A DNA stretch of 64,000 nt from Paraphysomonas bandaiensis (lineage: Eukaryota; Chrysophyceae), in assembly GCA_965644295.1 (NCBI GenBank), contig CBFFRP010000432.1, positions 124,001-188,000 on the forward strand, read 5' to 3'. The notes below the pieces were generated by a model, which was given only the letters and a program-made list of their open reading frames with translations, was not told where the DNA came from and searched no databases. Position numbers and translations under genes: made by a program. Below, piece after piece: positions 12,182 to 24,853 of this stretch. Positions within the stretch are counted from its first letter, which is position 1. Each line of letters begins with the position of its first letter.

Positions 12182-13678
12182 ATGGGAAGAACCCCCCCTC
12201 TAAGAGTGTGGTTGTTGTATTTCATACCAGTGTTTGCTGTATATATATCTGCACAGGTGCCTATGGAGACACACACACATACACACACCTCTAATAAGCG
12301 AGTCGTCTGCTATGGCTATAACCCCTCTGATGCTGTTAAAATCAGGAGCTCTCTGGACCACTCGTTTGAAATCTATTCCTCTGATTTAACCACTATGATG
12401 CAGAGTATAGCGGATATTCTTATAGAGATGAGTCGTATGAACGAACAGTCTTGTGTGTTTGTGGGAATTCATGAGGATTTCCGCAAGAATACTGAAGTCA
12501 TACCTGCTCTATGGGAGCAGAATGAGTTTCTTTTGAGAGATCTGTTCAGTGGCCCTGATTCCGCTTTCATTTATGGAATTCTGAATGAGCCCAGCCAGCC
12601 AGTGGAAAACAACAGGACTGGTACCATATCCTCATACGATAGCCTCCACCAGCTTCTTGTGCACCTAACTCGCGACTGGGGTTTAAGTGGAGAGAGTGTG
12701 CGAAAGTCGATCTACTACAAAGGGGTGTTGCCAGCTCTACAGCAGCATTTGTCAGAACAAACCAGCAGCAGGATTTTAGTACCAGGAGCTGGGTTAGGGC
12801 GACTTGCAGCGGAGATAGCGTCGTTGGGGCACAAGTAAGTGTATTCAACGTTTATTTGTTGTCAATTATAAGATAAGTTATACTACTGTAGAGTGGAAGC
12901 GAATGAGTGCTCTGGTGCCATGGTTCTTGCAATGCGAACTATCATAAGTAACATACTACCGTCATATCGTATACCACAAAACCCACCACAAAATAAAGTT
13001 GACGACGGCTCGGTCCGACAGTTTTATCCTTATCTCCACTTTGCCCTGAGGGATGAGTGGGATTTCTCTCGGAGGTTGCTCCCTGAGATATTTCCTTCGC
13101 CTGATGCCACCCACGTTAGGCAATGGGCTCGCGGTGACAGGGGATCTTTACCCGGACAATTGGCTATACAGCACGGCGATTTTCTACAGATATACGCTGA
13201 TGGTTCTCGCGCCGCATCATTTGATGCCGTAGTAACGTCTTTTTTTCTGGACACTGCACCGAGCACAGCAGATTACATTGCAGTGATCAAGCACTTACTT
13301 GTTCCCGGTGGAGTTTGGGTGAACGCTGGACCACTGCATTACCATGGCAAAATAAAGGTTCCGTACAGCTACAACCAAGTGAAGGATATAATTGCTAGTA
13401 TGGGGTTTGTATGTGTCCACACTGATCTCATTAAGTCTACGTATTGCGGCGAAGAGGCGGCCTTTATGAAGCCGGAGTACTATGAGTTTCCTCTAGATGT
13501 CTGGGTACTACGTGATAATAGTCATTCCAGTTCGGATTTTTCTTTTAACATTTCTTTTTTGACATCCTTTTTTGGCTATCATAAGTCTAGTGATTTGTGT
13601 AAGAGCAGCAATAACGTATCACATGCTGTAGGCAATTATACACCTTCGGTTGACTATATTGTCAAAAATTTCAAGTAG
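12182..13678 (+). CDS. CARNMT1: Carnosine N-methyltransferase-like (N2227/UPF0586 family)
   Basis: Two exons (12182-12834 and 12892-13678) encode up to about 479 aa. The SAM-binding motif ILVPGAGLGRLAAEIASLGH is followed across the intron by EANECSGAMVLA, matching the CARNMT1 Rossmann fold. Family blocks follow: RDWGLSGESVRKSIYY before the fold, FYPYLHF, HVRQWARGDRG, GDFLQIYADG, FFLDTAPSTADYIAVIKHLL, PGGVWVNAGPLHYH and a C-terminal YYEFPLDVWVLRDN. The enzyme methylates the imidazole N of carnosine and related His-containing substrates using SAM (family knowledge); the substrate in a protist is unknown. The exact start is uncertain. The first 40 codons include a (CA)n microsatellite encoding THTHTHT and a hydrophobic run, so the real start may be Met at 12263 or lie in an upstream exon. 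Confidence 0.88.
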
Positions 13679-14619
13679 TGATCAGTGAAATAAAATGTTA
13701 TTTATACTTTCACATGTTTGAGTTGTATAGTTGCCAATTAGACAATAAAATTGATTACAAGTTAGTTTATATTAATAGCATAAATATCATCTCGGAGATA
13801 AAATATACGAAATTAACACGAAAATTCGCTTGATTGTGTAGAAATGTGGTGGTGAAAAATTCCAGTCTTAACATGTATCTCTCCACTCGACGTACGTAGG
13901 GCATAAGCATCAAATTCACATATGTGTGAATCCGTATCAATCCATTGATTTTTGGAACGTTACAATTAATGGTCAAATATTGAATTTGGAACGGTAAATC
14001 ATAATTGCAATTAAAATTTGACTCCAGCTTGCGTCAATTAATTGATCAAGAATACCACCAATTTGACACTGGCAAGATTTGTAGAAGGCAAAACAGTCTA
14101 TTAGATTTCTGTTGCATAAAATTTCGTTTGATTGATCAGCGATATGAGCGATAACTTAGTACCAGAAAATCATTTTTCCGTATTTTGAATCGTCATGGTA
14201 CTTCCGTTTCACAGTTATAACTATTACTAAATAGTATTTTTGGCTACGTATTACTGTTTTTCACATTGTATTTAACGTATTCTACAGTTCTATCCTAGGG
14301 AAACATACGTTGCATTAGAGAGAATACTCTTACTGGATGAATAGATATTATATTTGTGTGCTAGCGATCAAGGGCATTAGTCTGACGAACTTATGCTAAA
14401 CAAAACAGTAGCACGGCATCCAGTAAACTACACGAAAAAGACATGTGCACATGTAAAGGTTGAACATTTCGGTAGCCGAAGAAATCACGTACTCCAATCC
14501 CGACTAAAACGTAATCTGAATTCTGAATACTCAGATCGACCTTCTCGAGAGTTCACTGTGGTGAAACTATTTTAGGTACGGTATCCTATGCCAAGAATAA
14601 TGTAATAAGTGATACTATG
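13679..14619. other. Convergent intergenic region, nothing seen
   Basis: AT-rich DNA between the 3' ends of the CARNMT1-like and channel genes. An aataaa-like signal (gtgaaataaaat at about 13686) follows the CARNMT1 stop. Two 60-70 codon frames have no domain. Confidence 0.5.
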
Positions 14620-17600
14620 TTATGAATTCACCCCGTCATTAATATGGTGTCGAACTCTACTATTGGCATGCCCATATTTCCCATCCAGACAACGTGGGGT
14701 GCCAGGATGCATGCCAACTTGTAGATGTCGTTTTCCTGACTGAATGTGATTTTTTGGGGAGTGATTAGATACATGAAATGGGTCTCCACGATTCATGGAC
14801 GTAGTAGCCACGACACCATTCTTAGAAACTATCTCTGATGTCTGCAACGGACGGATCGGTGCTGAATCTTGAAAAAAATATTGGTTTTGACTTTTCATTG
14901 CCCGACATGAGGGACTGAGAGATGGAACGTCATATCTTGGTGAGCTGTCATCATCCAAAACTTCGGAATATGGATGGATCTCAGAAAGATCGAGCTCTGC
15001 AATGTCAGTTGCATCATGTATAGACACATGTCGAATCAACCGCTGCAATCTCCGCGCAACGCTGTAAAAAGGATAAGAATTTTCTGCCACGCCAACGTTG
15101 ACGTCAATATCATTTCTTGATGAAATATTTTCTCGCGAAGTAGATATCTTAGTCTTCGCCCTCTGCCAGTACCCTAACCATGTTGCCTGAAAACATACTT
15201 TAATAAAGAAATTAAACATTCATAATTATAACAACCTGAATCAACGTCGCGCAATTATATTCCAATGTGAGATCAATATGTTCAAATGTCTCACACTGAA
15301 GCTGCGTTTCAATTTTATTTACTGTTACGCTGTTACAACATGCACGCATTCGATACAAAAGCTCTTGGCGCTGACGAAACGTCATCTGATCAAACAATGC
15401 ATCACATTTCTCTGAACATACTTTCTGAACCAGTGCAGATACAACATCAATGAAGTATACTCTTCTCCTGGAGTCCACCTTAAGATCAAGTGATCGAATA
15501 AAAGAAAGCAAGAAACGTCTATGCTGAATACGTTCATTTCGGTCTCCATTGGCAAGGGTGGATGTGGGGTGAGATTTGATGCCCATGGGATGAGAGAGAG
15601 AACACAAAAGCTTGACAATAGCGTAAGCGGGTAGAGTGTCTTCATCACCCTCAGCCAGTTCTATGTTTAAGTCGGACCATCTGAGTACAAACTCATCTAA
15701 ATTTTCTTGCTGCACTTTATTTGGACTGCTTTTTAATGCAGCATTAAAATTTTCTAGTATGACGGCAACGAACATGTTTATCATCGCGAAGTTACATATT
15801 ATCTGAAAAAGAACGAAATAAAGCGCAGGAAGTTTGAAACCTTGATTCAATAGTGAGTGCATTACCGCATTCCAACCCTCTCCTGTCAGACAACTCAGCA
15901 ACAGTAGCATCGTACTTCCAAAATTCTCAAAGTTATTATATTCATTGATTGCCCCACCATCTCGCTCTGCATCGTAAAACAAATTCATACCAATGACAGC
16001 AAAGACGAACAGCACGAGGCAGAGTAGCGACCCTACGTTAAGAAGAGATGGTATTGAAAACATGAGTGTTTTCAGTGGAACAAGCATGTGTCGTGATCGC
16101 TTAACAAAACGAATTAGCCTTCCACTTCGTAAAGCTCGCAAGAACAGCACATTCATCCCAAGAGGGATACTTGACATATCAAGCACAGCGGCACAAAGAA
16201 TGACAAAATCAAATTGATTTTCTCGTCTTTTACAGAATCGCAACATATCAGTGCATGCAAGAATACGTAAAATGTACTCAACTGAATATGCCACAACAGC
16301 TGCAACCTCAAGAGTGAAAAGTATCAGACCATACAACTCGGGCTGATTGAAATGCTGCAAGCAAATGGCAACGACATTACAAAAGACAACAACATCCATA
16401 ACGAAACAAAATGACGGGCTTTCAGTTATACGATATGCCAATAACTGTAGGCCACACATACTTGTCGCAGATGGTTTTTTAGGCTTTTGGTGTGGTCTGA
16501 CGACAAGTGCTGGCTTCATGGAATTCAGCCAGTTTTGTTGTTGTCGACTGAGGAAGACACTCTTTTGCTCAAGTGCTCCTGCTTTATTGAACTTGTGTAC
16601 AAGGATACCAATGAATAAGTTGCGAATGAAGAAAGCCCCAACCACAATGAACGATATGAAAAAGAGCGCACTATACTTCGTCCTGTCCTTAATAGGATGA
16701 TCTGACCTATACACCGGCATGTCCATGGTAGGGTACATTATATTAGGCCAGTTTTCCATAGTTATCAGCTCGAATAAGGTCAGCATAGACTGCCCAATGT
16801 CATCAAAGTTAGAATCCACTGAGCTCCAATGCAAAGTCGCGTTGTATCCATCACTATTGATTTTATACCCGTGACAGGCGCCTTGATCGAGCTCGTACTG
16901 GAACTCAAATTCGTATCGATAATTCTCCCAGGCATGCCAATCTCCTCTTGCATGGCAAAAAAAAAGCCTGTCCTTAAAGAGAGTTGACCCCAGTATAGCA
17001 TACATTGCAACAAATACACTGGTTACCAATGAAAAATTAACCACCGGCGGGATAACCATATATAGCGCACTTATTATAGCTCGCATGCCAGGGGACCTCG
17101 AGAGCAGTCTCAGCGGTCGCACCGCACGCACCACACGAATCGATCTCAAAAAAGACAAGTCTAGGGAACCCACACAGAGAGAAAAGACAGATATAAAAAC
17201 CACCGAGAAGTCAAGGATATTCCAAGAGCTTGAAAAGTACGCCTTGGGTGTAGACAATACTCCCAAGGCAATCATTTTAATTAGCATCTCCAGTCCAAAA
17301 AAAGTGGTTATAGCAACATCCACAATAAAAAATGAAGTTTTCGCTTCGTCGCTCATCACTGTGCCAGGTACATCAATTGCTAAAATTACACTGCAAAACA
17401 TTTTGTGAATACAAACAATGTAGTTCCGAATAAATAATACCTGCTTCCAACAATGACGAACACAACCAATGCTTCAAAATATGTATTAGCCACTAAATAT
17501 GCACATTGACGTCGGAATGAATTATTCGAATGCAGTACTCCGAACGACATTCCTTGTAGATTCTCGCTAATCACTTTATTTTTTTCACGTTTCTTCAACT

Positions 17601-20600
17601 CAGCCAAGTGGGAAATGGCCATAGCAGAATATAGAATCTTTTCACTAATCTGTTCCGTTTGTCCACAAAAGCGGTATAAACTCCTATCATCTCGAAATCG
17701 TGACACTACACTATCTTCATCATTTGCCTCGTTGTACCTTCTCATCTCCTGCTTTTCAGCGAGAAAAAAGTATTCATCTTGTTTGATTAAAGAATGAGTA
17801 TCGGGATTATGTGGACCATGAGTTGAAGAGCCACCGCAATTATCAATATCTACACCTATAGAGTCTACCACAGCAATATAAGACATTACAATCATCTGCT
17901 GTCCGATCAAGACGGCATCTTCTATCGTTGTTGCCTTGCCGTGATCAAGCAACACATCAACCAATTCCACGCCCATAAAGCAATCCGAAAAAGTTTTTTT
18001 ACCTCGCTTGTATTGCCCTAGGGCGATATCACTAAGAACGCTTCGCACAGCTTTCTTATCACTAAGAAATAAGGCAATATGACCGTACTCGTCATCCTCA
18101 AAGCACTGGTCTTCCCAGTTGCTGGCTCGAAGTAAGATAGGTTTCGGTACACTCTCCAACACAGCACAACCATTTCTGGTGCCATCAGCTTCTACGTGAG
18201 AGTGTGCCCAAGCATCAGGTAGCAAAAATCGACGGGCAAAGCTTCCGCAGTTATTCCATAACCATTGCTTGAGCGTGGACATACTGTTGACTACCGTTTG
18301 AAACTCCGTCTGATTTTCAAGTTGCTCATAATACGACATTTTACCCGATCTATGTCGACCCTCGCTAAAGTTCTCTAGTAATATGGCCAGAAATAGGTTG
18401 ATAACTATCACGTTACCAAATACATAAACAAGCGATATATACAGGCCTCCTACTACCCGACTATATTCCATGCAGCCATACAGCACATCAGACCAGTTTT
18501 CGGCGGTCAGTATCTGAAATGTTGTCACGAAAGACATGAACAAAGAGTCATAATTAGCTCTAAGATATTGAGTCTCAAGACGTCCAGCAAATAACGACCT
18601 TCCAGCTAGGGCACAGACAAATAGAAATAACATCATTATGACGCAGAAATATCCCAGACCAGGTCCTGACTTTAGAACAGCATCCACTAGTACTTGAAGA
18701 GAGCTCCAGCGACTGAGAAGTTTGAGCGAACGCAGAGCACGTAGGGTCCTCAAAATCGACACTTCAGATTCTCCCTGTAGTGATATGTCCACAACGCTGA
18801 TTACAACAATTATACTGTCAAAAATATTGAACTTCCCCGAAAAGAAATTCGGAATATTTACAGCAACAATTCGGAGTGCGAGTTCTATCACGAATACGAC
18901 TGTGCAAACAATATTCGATACATGCACAAATTCGAGAAGACTATCCGATAAATCGTTAGCTTCCATCGCAAGTATGACAATATTGAATAAAATGACAAAT
19001 ACGATAAACGCATAAAAGGGAGTGCTGTTCACAAAGACTTTAACAGCAGATCGCACCCGAAGGTATCTGTGATCTCTCTGCAGGAAATCAACTACTGTAC
19101 TTGGAACCAACCCACTCTGTGATGCAATTACTATAAGAGAAGTGTGCTGTAAGGGCTGTTTGATTCGATGGGTAGAATATCGTTTAGTATTTTTCACCGA
19201 TGGAGTGTATGATAAATTAGAAGTCTCACTGGAATGGTTGAATTGGTTGCTGGGTGTAAACGATGGAGAGAGGGAAGAGTGTTCACCCTCGACTGTGGTG
19301 CAAACTTTACGGTCCTTTCCTTCAACGTTGTCAAGATATGAGTTATATATGACCGCTATAACAAGATTTACAAGAAAGTATGCTCCAAAGAAAACGAGAA
19401 CTACAAAGAACAACACGCATACGTAGCCTGTAGCGTCCATCAAATCGTGCATCGTATTGGACCAACCTATAAGCATGTCATCGCAATATCAATACATCAT
19501 CACAACAAGGCCACACCTTCAACAGACATGGTGACCATAACAACGAGGAATGTATTCAAAATATTATCGAAGTTCTGAAACTCATCTATGTTGGCGTTGT
19601 AATCGCCGGTGCCTATACGATTCGACAACCTATTCTCAGCACACAGTTACAACACAGGAGAAAAAATACACCTGCATAGCGCAAACTACAGGTGGGCATA
19701 TCAGCAGGACATTGTCGCCCTCTCCCAGGAGATTGTGAACACACCCGATCATCAGGTTCAAATGATTTCCTATCGCGAAATCAGGAATGACAGTTCAATT
19801 CGTACACAAAGTTTACCCATATGTTTCCATAACATCCAACGGAAAACAACGGCTCCTCAGCTCACCCATATACAGCTGTGTCCCCATGATCCCTGGTAGG
19901 GGTCAACAACAATAATAATGATGAAAAATAGTCCTTACCGAATAGAACGAATACATATATCAGGAGGAAGCTGACGCCCACCAACCTAGGTACTGCATCA
20001 AAGAGGGCTTTCACTAATCGTTTAAGACCAGGAACAGTGTTTAGAGTCTTAAACACCTATGTACAGATCCTATAGTCATGAAGTATAGAAACCAGTCAAC
20101 TCAAAACAACCTTAAGAATGCGTATAGCACGGATGAATGAAAAATTCCCTATTTGAAATTTACTGTTTGCTTCAATCACCGTAGAGAGCCACCCCACGAG
20201 GAGTACAAAACAATCCAGCCTAATAATATAAACACCGTGCGATCAATGACATGTAGAATAAACCAAAGCGTTGACCTATTCCATGGGTCCCGAAAATACC
20301 CAGAAGGGCGTGCGAAGGCATCCAAGCATATAATCTTTATGCAAAATTCTATAGAAAACGCAGTGTTGAAAGCAATCTCTGCGTAATAAAATACCTAAAT
20401 AAAGTAAATCAAGTATCATCATAGCAAGAATATTATACATTTCTTGAATCCTTCCTTAATGGGTCATCAGCGGCCAAAAACATCGCATTGGCAACGATTA
20501 AGAGCAGAATGATGCGTTCGAACCACGGATTCAGCATAAGCTGTACACATTGCTTCCGTGGTGAAGAGTGCAGGTTAAATAGTGACAAAGATATAATACT

Positions 20601-20705
20601 TAATTCATTCCATACTCTCTCGTCCCCCTCAGAGAACCATACACTGAGCTGCTCTGTGGTTATATCTGAGGGGCTGTCTAAGTAACTAGATATCGTGTCC
20701 TCCAT
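14620..20705 (-). CDS. Four-domain (24-TM) voltage-gated calcium-type channel with DEP domain
   Basis: Ten exons join in phase: 20705-20439, 20394-20276, 20219-20111, 20056-19939, 19892-19817, 19769-19672, 19612-19517, 19466-17441, 17390-15236 and 15186-14620, about 1876 aa. Each of the four repeats has S1-S6 and an Arg-rich S4: FSFIRAIRILK (I), ILRTLRALRSLKLLSR (II), FLRSIRVVRAVRPLRLL (III), FLRALRSGRLIRFVKRSR (IV). The pore glutamates are MSVEGW, LTAENW, ITMENW and LTGEGW, an EEEE ring as in calcium-selective Cav channels rather than DEKA (Nav) or EEKE (NALCN). Between domains II and III (about residues 765-860, plus-strand 17.78-18.06 kb) sits a DEP domain with the hallmark FSDCFMGVELVDVLLDHGKA then EDAVLIGQQMIV. 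After domain IV come an EF-hand-like region and an IQ motif (TLIQATWLGYWQR, split by the last intron), consistent with calmodulin binding. Predicted plasma-membrane or flagellar calcium entry channel. Confidence 0.93.
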
Positions 20706-21302
20706 TGCATCCGACAGCAGAAATATCCAAGATTACCCTGTGATTGGAATGCTCGAATAAACAAATTGAATGAATATCCACATGATAAGTCTCGTCCATG
20801 ATCGACGTGACAAGCGACAATTAGATCAGGAACATCGCCTCAATTAACGTTGATATGAGCGACAGCCAGTATATCGTGTGCAGATAATATTTTACGACTA
20901 TTTTATCTACATACATAAAAATCTACTGTATTTTACCTCATTTCGTAAAAACTCCTGTTTTTCATATTTCAGTATGGGAAAATGAGGGGAAGAAAAATAG
21001 CTATTTCCTCACCAGCAGCAGCTCAGTTCACTATTCTAGTAGCACCACCATCAGCAGCATATATCATCAGCAGCAGCATGGATGGCAGTATGGTTGTGTG
21101 TTTACGTCCACATGCCATACATATACCATACATCATACATACATATACCAGACATACATGTACTACCATACCATTGTATAGTAGTGGAGTAGACCTCTGC
21201 AACTGTGCTCGTCAACTATATGCATGTTGCACACCGCACTATCATAAACTATATACCATATTCCTCACTGGCGGTACATACGCCACATACATAAAGTTTG
21301 TC
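20706..21302. promoter_or_regulatory. Shared upstream region of channel and bS18m genes
   Basis: About 600 bp between divergent starts. It holds a pronounced catac/atac-rich tract at 21111-21185 and a cagcag run near 21020-21080. An alternative upstream Met at 20982 is in frame with the bS18m presequence but would add low-complexity sequence, so this stretch is taken as 5' flank. Confidence 0.45.
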
Positions 21303-22558
21303 ATGAGACGTAGTCTTTTTTCTGGGCTTAGCATTGTTAAAACTGTTCGAGCATGTCCCCCCGCTCGTGTCTATAGAGTCGCCCAATTCTGTGACAACAG
21401 CAAAGGTGCGTTACGACATCTCATTAAATTATAACCACCATTTAATAATATTTATTTACTAGTGAAAAGTGAAGATGTTCCGGATGAGTTCTTTGATGAC
21501 AGTGTCGAAGCTGAGAAGGAGTTTTGTGATGTATCGATGTCACTGATACATAAGCGTGGTCTGGAAGGAATTAACACGATATATGTAAGTGGATTATAAT
21601 CATACTCATTGTAGATGTCATATGTTTTTAATAGGAGAACTATTCTTGGAATGATCTCTCGAAATATTCTAATTATAAGCTTTTGGACGACGCTGATGAA
21701 AACAAAACAGAAGAAAGCCCCGAGTTTAAGTTGTTTCTTGAGAAGGTACGAGAATACAAGCGTACTGCTGCTGAAAGCAGCGTTGACAAGAAAGCGGAGA
21801 TGGAACGACTTAAGTCTGAGGTGATGTCGCACATGGTCACTTTGAAGGAGTCCAGAGAGTCGGTGCACGATGATCACCACAATAAGGATCAAGAGCCTGG
21901 TGAGGAAGCTGTATATGAAGGAGAGGGCACTGGAAGACGTCTTGTTCAGGAGGCTCGCCGCGGCCCTTTCATTCCAGATGTGTCTGATGTTGAACGAATG
22001 GACACATCTCTGCAGTCTGCTGTACAGGATACTATTGGATGGGATCTTCCTCAAGATTTGTCACATCTTGAAGAAAAGAACTTTTTCACCCCCCATATGC
22101 TTAACACCACCATTCCGCAACGTACCACTGATGAGTACCCTTTCCCTCAATTTGAGGACTTTATGAAAAACACAGACCCCTCAAAGTTCCCGGAGGACCA
22201 GCAAGGATCGAGACATTGCCCAGGAAGATTGCAGCGTCGTGGCACCCGGACTGAACTGGGATGTCATCTTATTGACCTTGCGACAGTGCATCCTATGGAC
22301 ATTCACCAGCTAAAGCGGTTTCTTTCTTTGGACGGTGAAATCATGGGTAGGAAACACACTGGTCTGTGCTCAAGATGTCAGAGAAAGGTTGCGCGGACTA
22401 TCAAACACTCCAGATCAATCGGCATACTTCCTCACCAAGGCTACATCCACTTAACAGATGCGAGGCCTTCAAAGCTGAACAAACCTTTCCATGATGTTAT
22501 TAAGAAAGGGGGAAAGAAGGGCAAGGCAGTCATGAGCACGATGGTGCCCTTAAACTAG
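21303..22558 (+). CDS. Mitochondrial small-subunit ribosomal protein bS18m with long N-terminal extension
   Basis: Three exons (21303-21405, 21463-21584, 21635-22558) give about 382 aa. The start MRRSLFSGLSIVKTVRAC is a classic Arg/Ser/Leu mitochondrial presequence. The C-terminal about 110 residues are S18: MDIHQLKRFLSLDGEIMGRK followed by TGLCSRCQRKVARTIKHSR and SIGILPHQ. The CxxC pair in the S18 core is present, as in metazoan S18 paralogues that bind zinc or Fe-S jointly with neighbours (family knowledge). Bacterial S18 has about 75 residues and animal mitochondrial S18 about 140-260, so the acidic, partly coiled N-terminal roughly 260 residues are an unusual extension. Head-to-head with the channel gene. 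Confidence 0.88.
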
Positions 22559-24116
22559 ATATAGTAGTGGGAGGCGTTGTGCGTTGGGGTTTTCAGTTCT
22601 CCGCAGAGTTGTAAGAGATAAATGTAGGAGCACTTAATTCTCAGCATATAATTAAGCTTGCCATACGGTATAGAGACACAAAATTCTAATTAAAAAGTGT
22701 GCTTCCGTGCTGTAGAAATTTATCGTTACTATCTATCTGCTGTTGTATAATGTCGATTGACTGTTGTCATAATTCTCACGCTTATTAGAATATGGATATT
22801 ACTCTAATATATTCAGAATGTCACTTGAAGACAATGTACGAGAATACAGTGAAATATAGTGATGTACAAATGTTGTGATGATATTGAGGAACTGAAATAG
22901 TTTGATCTTTCAATATATGTTTAGTAACGAGAGGTTCACATATATGTAGGAGATTATGCGTGGAACAAAAAGAGTTAGTGCTGTTTATCACAACTTCGTG
23001 TAAACGTTATTAATTAATCTATCTAGTCTAACGACAAATTCTCTCTGAGATCTAGTTCAGAATGAGCAATTTCTAACAACGCTAAACTTTCACTCTATCG
23101 GTATAAAGTATGTTTACTCGTGTTTATATCTTTTTCCACTCTGTACACAATTGACATATATATTAGAAATGACTAGAATGTGTGAAGGACGGGGCGGATA
23201 ACCTCGATATTGACAGTTTAGTATGATACTGGAGAGCGGAAGCCGTCGCTTATTCATTATTCATATCGTAGGTGTGGAGCGCCAAGATCAAGGAAGGCTA
23301 TTCTAAGTTCCAAGTTCCATGTAGAATACAAAGTATATCTCTCATCTCTCATGGAATATTACAACCCACAGCATATTTTATTTAAATCTTGGAAAGATTT
23401 CGTTTGGGCCTTGTTTTAGTGAACACTGCCGTTGTTAGTGAATTTTGAGAACAAACACACCGAATCAAGCCAAACTCTTCTAGTTGGAATATTAATACAG
23501 CTTCTTGTAGATGTGGTGTTGTATTGGGTTTTCACTTGTTTAAAAAACAAGAGAAACTGTAGGCGTAAATGATGACTCAATGATCATAAATTATTTAATT
23601 GTAGCTGACAAATAGCCAACTCTGATACTTATTGCATTTCTCGGTATTGAATTACAAGTAAGTAAGATATATCTTGGCACTTTACGACGTTAGAATGGAC
23701 AAGTAATAGACTAATATTAGCAATATACGAAGCACAAAAAGAAAACACAAAAGCCAAGCAGTATAAAGAATTCGAAATACAGTTCCTCTAAAGCAGAAAA
23801 TTGGGAATATGGCCTGGACAATATACACTAGGGCAGAGTCAGTTGACACAAGAAAGAGTTCAACGCAGCAAAATGAAGAGACAAAAATTTCAGTGTGATT
23901 AGAACCTCGAAGGAGAACAAAATCGGTGATCCTCTAACTCAAATGAAATCAGACAGTCACTGAAGTATCAGAGATCAGACAACTTCAGGAAGGATTGGTA
24001 GATGAACAATATGTAATTCTTTGAACTGTAGCCGAAAGCAAACTGGTAAAGTGATTTTACCAGCAGGTTTCATATCTGAAAAATGTCGTATATGTCATGT
24101 GTTTATATTTTCCTCA
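22559..24116. other. Gene-free AT-rich spacer
   Basis: No open frame of note on either strand and no recognisable RNA gene. It contains the 3' flank of bS18m and runs into the dispersed repeat that begins at about 24117. Confidence 0.5.
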
Positions 24117-24600
24117 ACAAAGTCGGGGTGGCACCTTTTCGTGGTGTGTTCTGGGGGATAAGTACCGGAGAGATTTCTCCGGGAAACTAATGTGAGCAGC
24201 GTATATTATATAGTCAGCAGATATTGTTCTGCACACTCGTAGTTATATGCTTGTTTGGTACAAAGGACACTAGTAAGTGTCATTTGTGTAGACGTCTTTG
24301 GGCCTTGACAAATGAACAGGCATCCGGGAATGGGCCCACCTTAACAAGCAACAAGAAGGGCATCCGGGTCATTGGGTTTCCTACTGAATACTGAAGTCAA
24401 GCACCGGGGCTAGTTGCCTTAAGGAAAGAGAGCGAAAGCCGTTGCACTTTGGTGGTTGCGGTGACTCACAAGCAGCTTTCGTAGCGGAAAATAGTGGGAT
24501 ATCAGAGTTAAACACTAGTTAGTTAAATTGTTCTGCTAAATTAGTTCTGACTCTCACACGCCTATTGCTAATAATCAGACATTCACTACAAGAAATAGCT
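24117..24600 (+). repeat. Dispersed repeat, copy 3 (longest single copy)
   Basis: The left part matches 37.885-38.29 kb: gcaccttttcgtggtg, ctgggggataagtaccggag, the hairpin-like ccggagagatttctccgg, gtcagcagatatt, ctttgggccttgac and aaacaggcatccggg-like words. The right part matches copy 1: actcacaagcagc, gttaaacactagttagtt, cacgcctattgctaataatcag. It therefore links what look like separate fragments elsewhere and defines a family consensus of about 480 bp. No protein is encoded. Confidence 0.75.
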
Positions 24601-24853
24601 GTCACTATAATGGAAGGAAAGACACCATAGACTACTCACTTATGTCGATTGAAGTGCGTGATTTCATTGTAAACTTATGTAGAAAGTGTACATATGTTGT
24701 ATAGGGCAAACACAACCAAGTTACAAAACCAATTAAGTAAATCGGTGATATTCTCTTACAAAACTGAACTGTTACAAAACACGTAACAATTCAAAATACC
24801 TCAATAACTAGGACAGCAAGCTATGCTGTAAGCATATAAAATTTCCATAGCAG

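Noticed and set aside
12263-12295. (CA)n run encoding THTHTHT at the CARNMT1 N-terminus as a functional His motif
   Set aside because: More likely a microsatellite in the 5' flank read in frame; the conserved part of the enzyme starts later.
21452-22054. 200-codon minus frame overlapping bS18m
   Set aside because: Antisense shadow of a validated gene with S18 motifs and matching introns.
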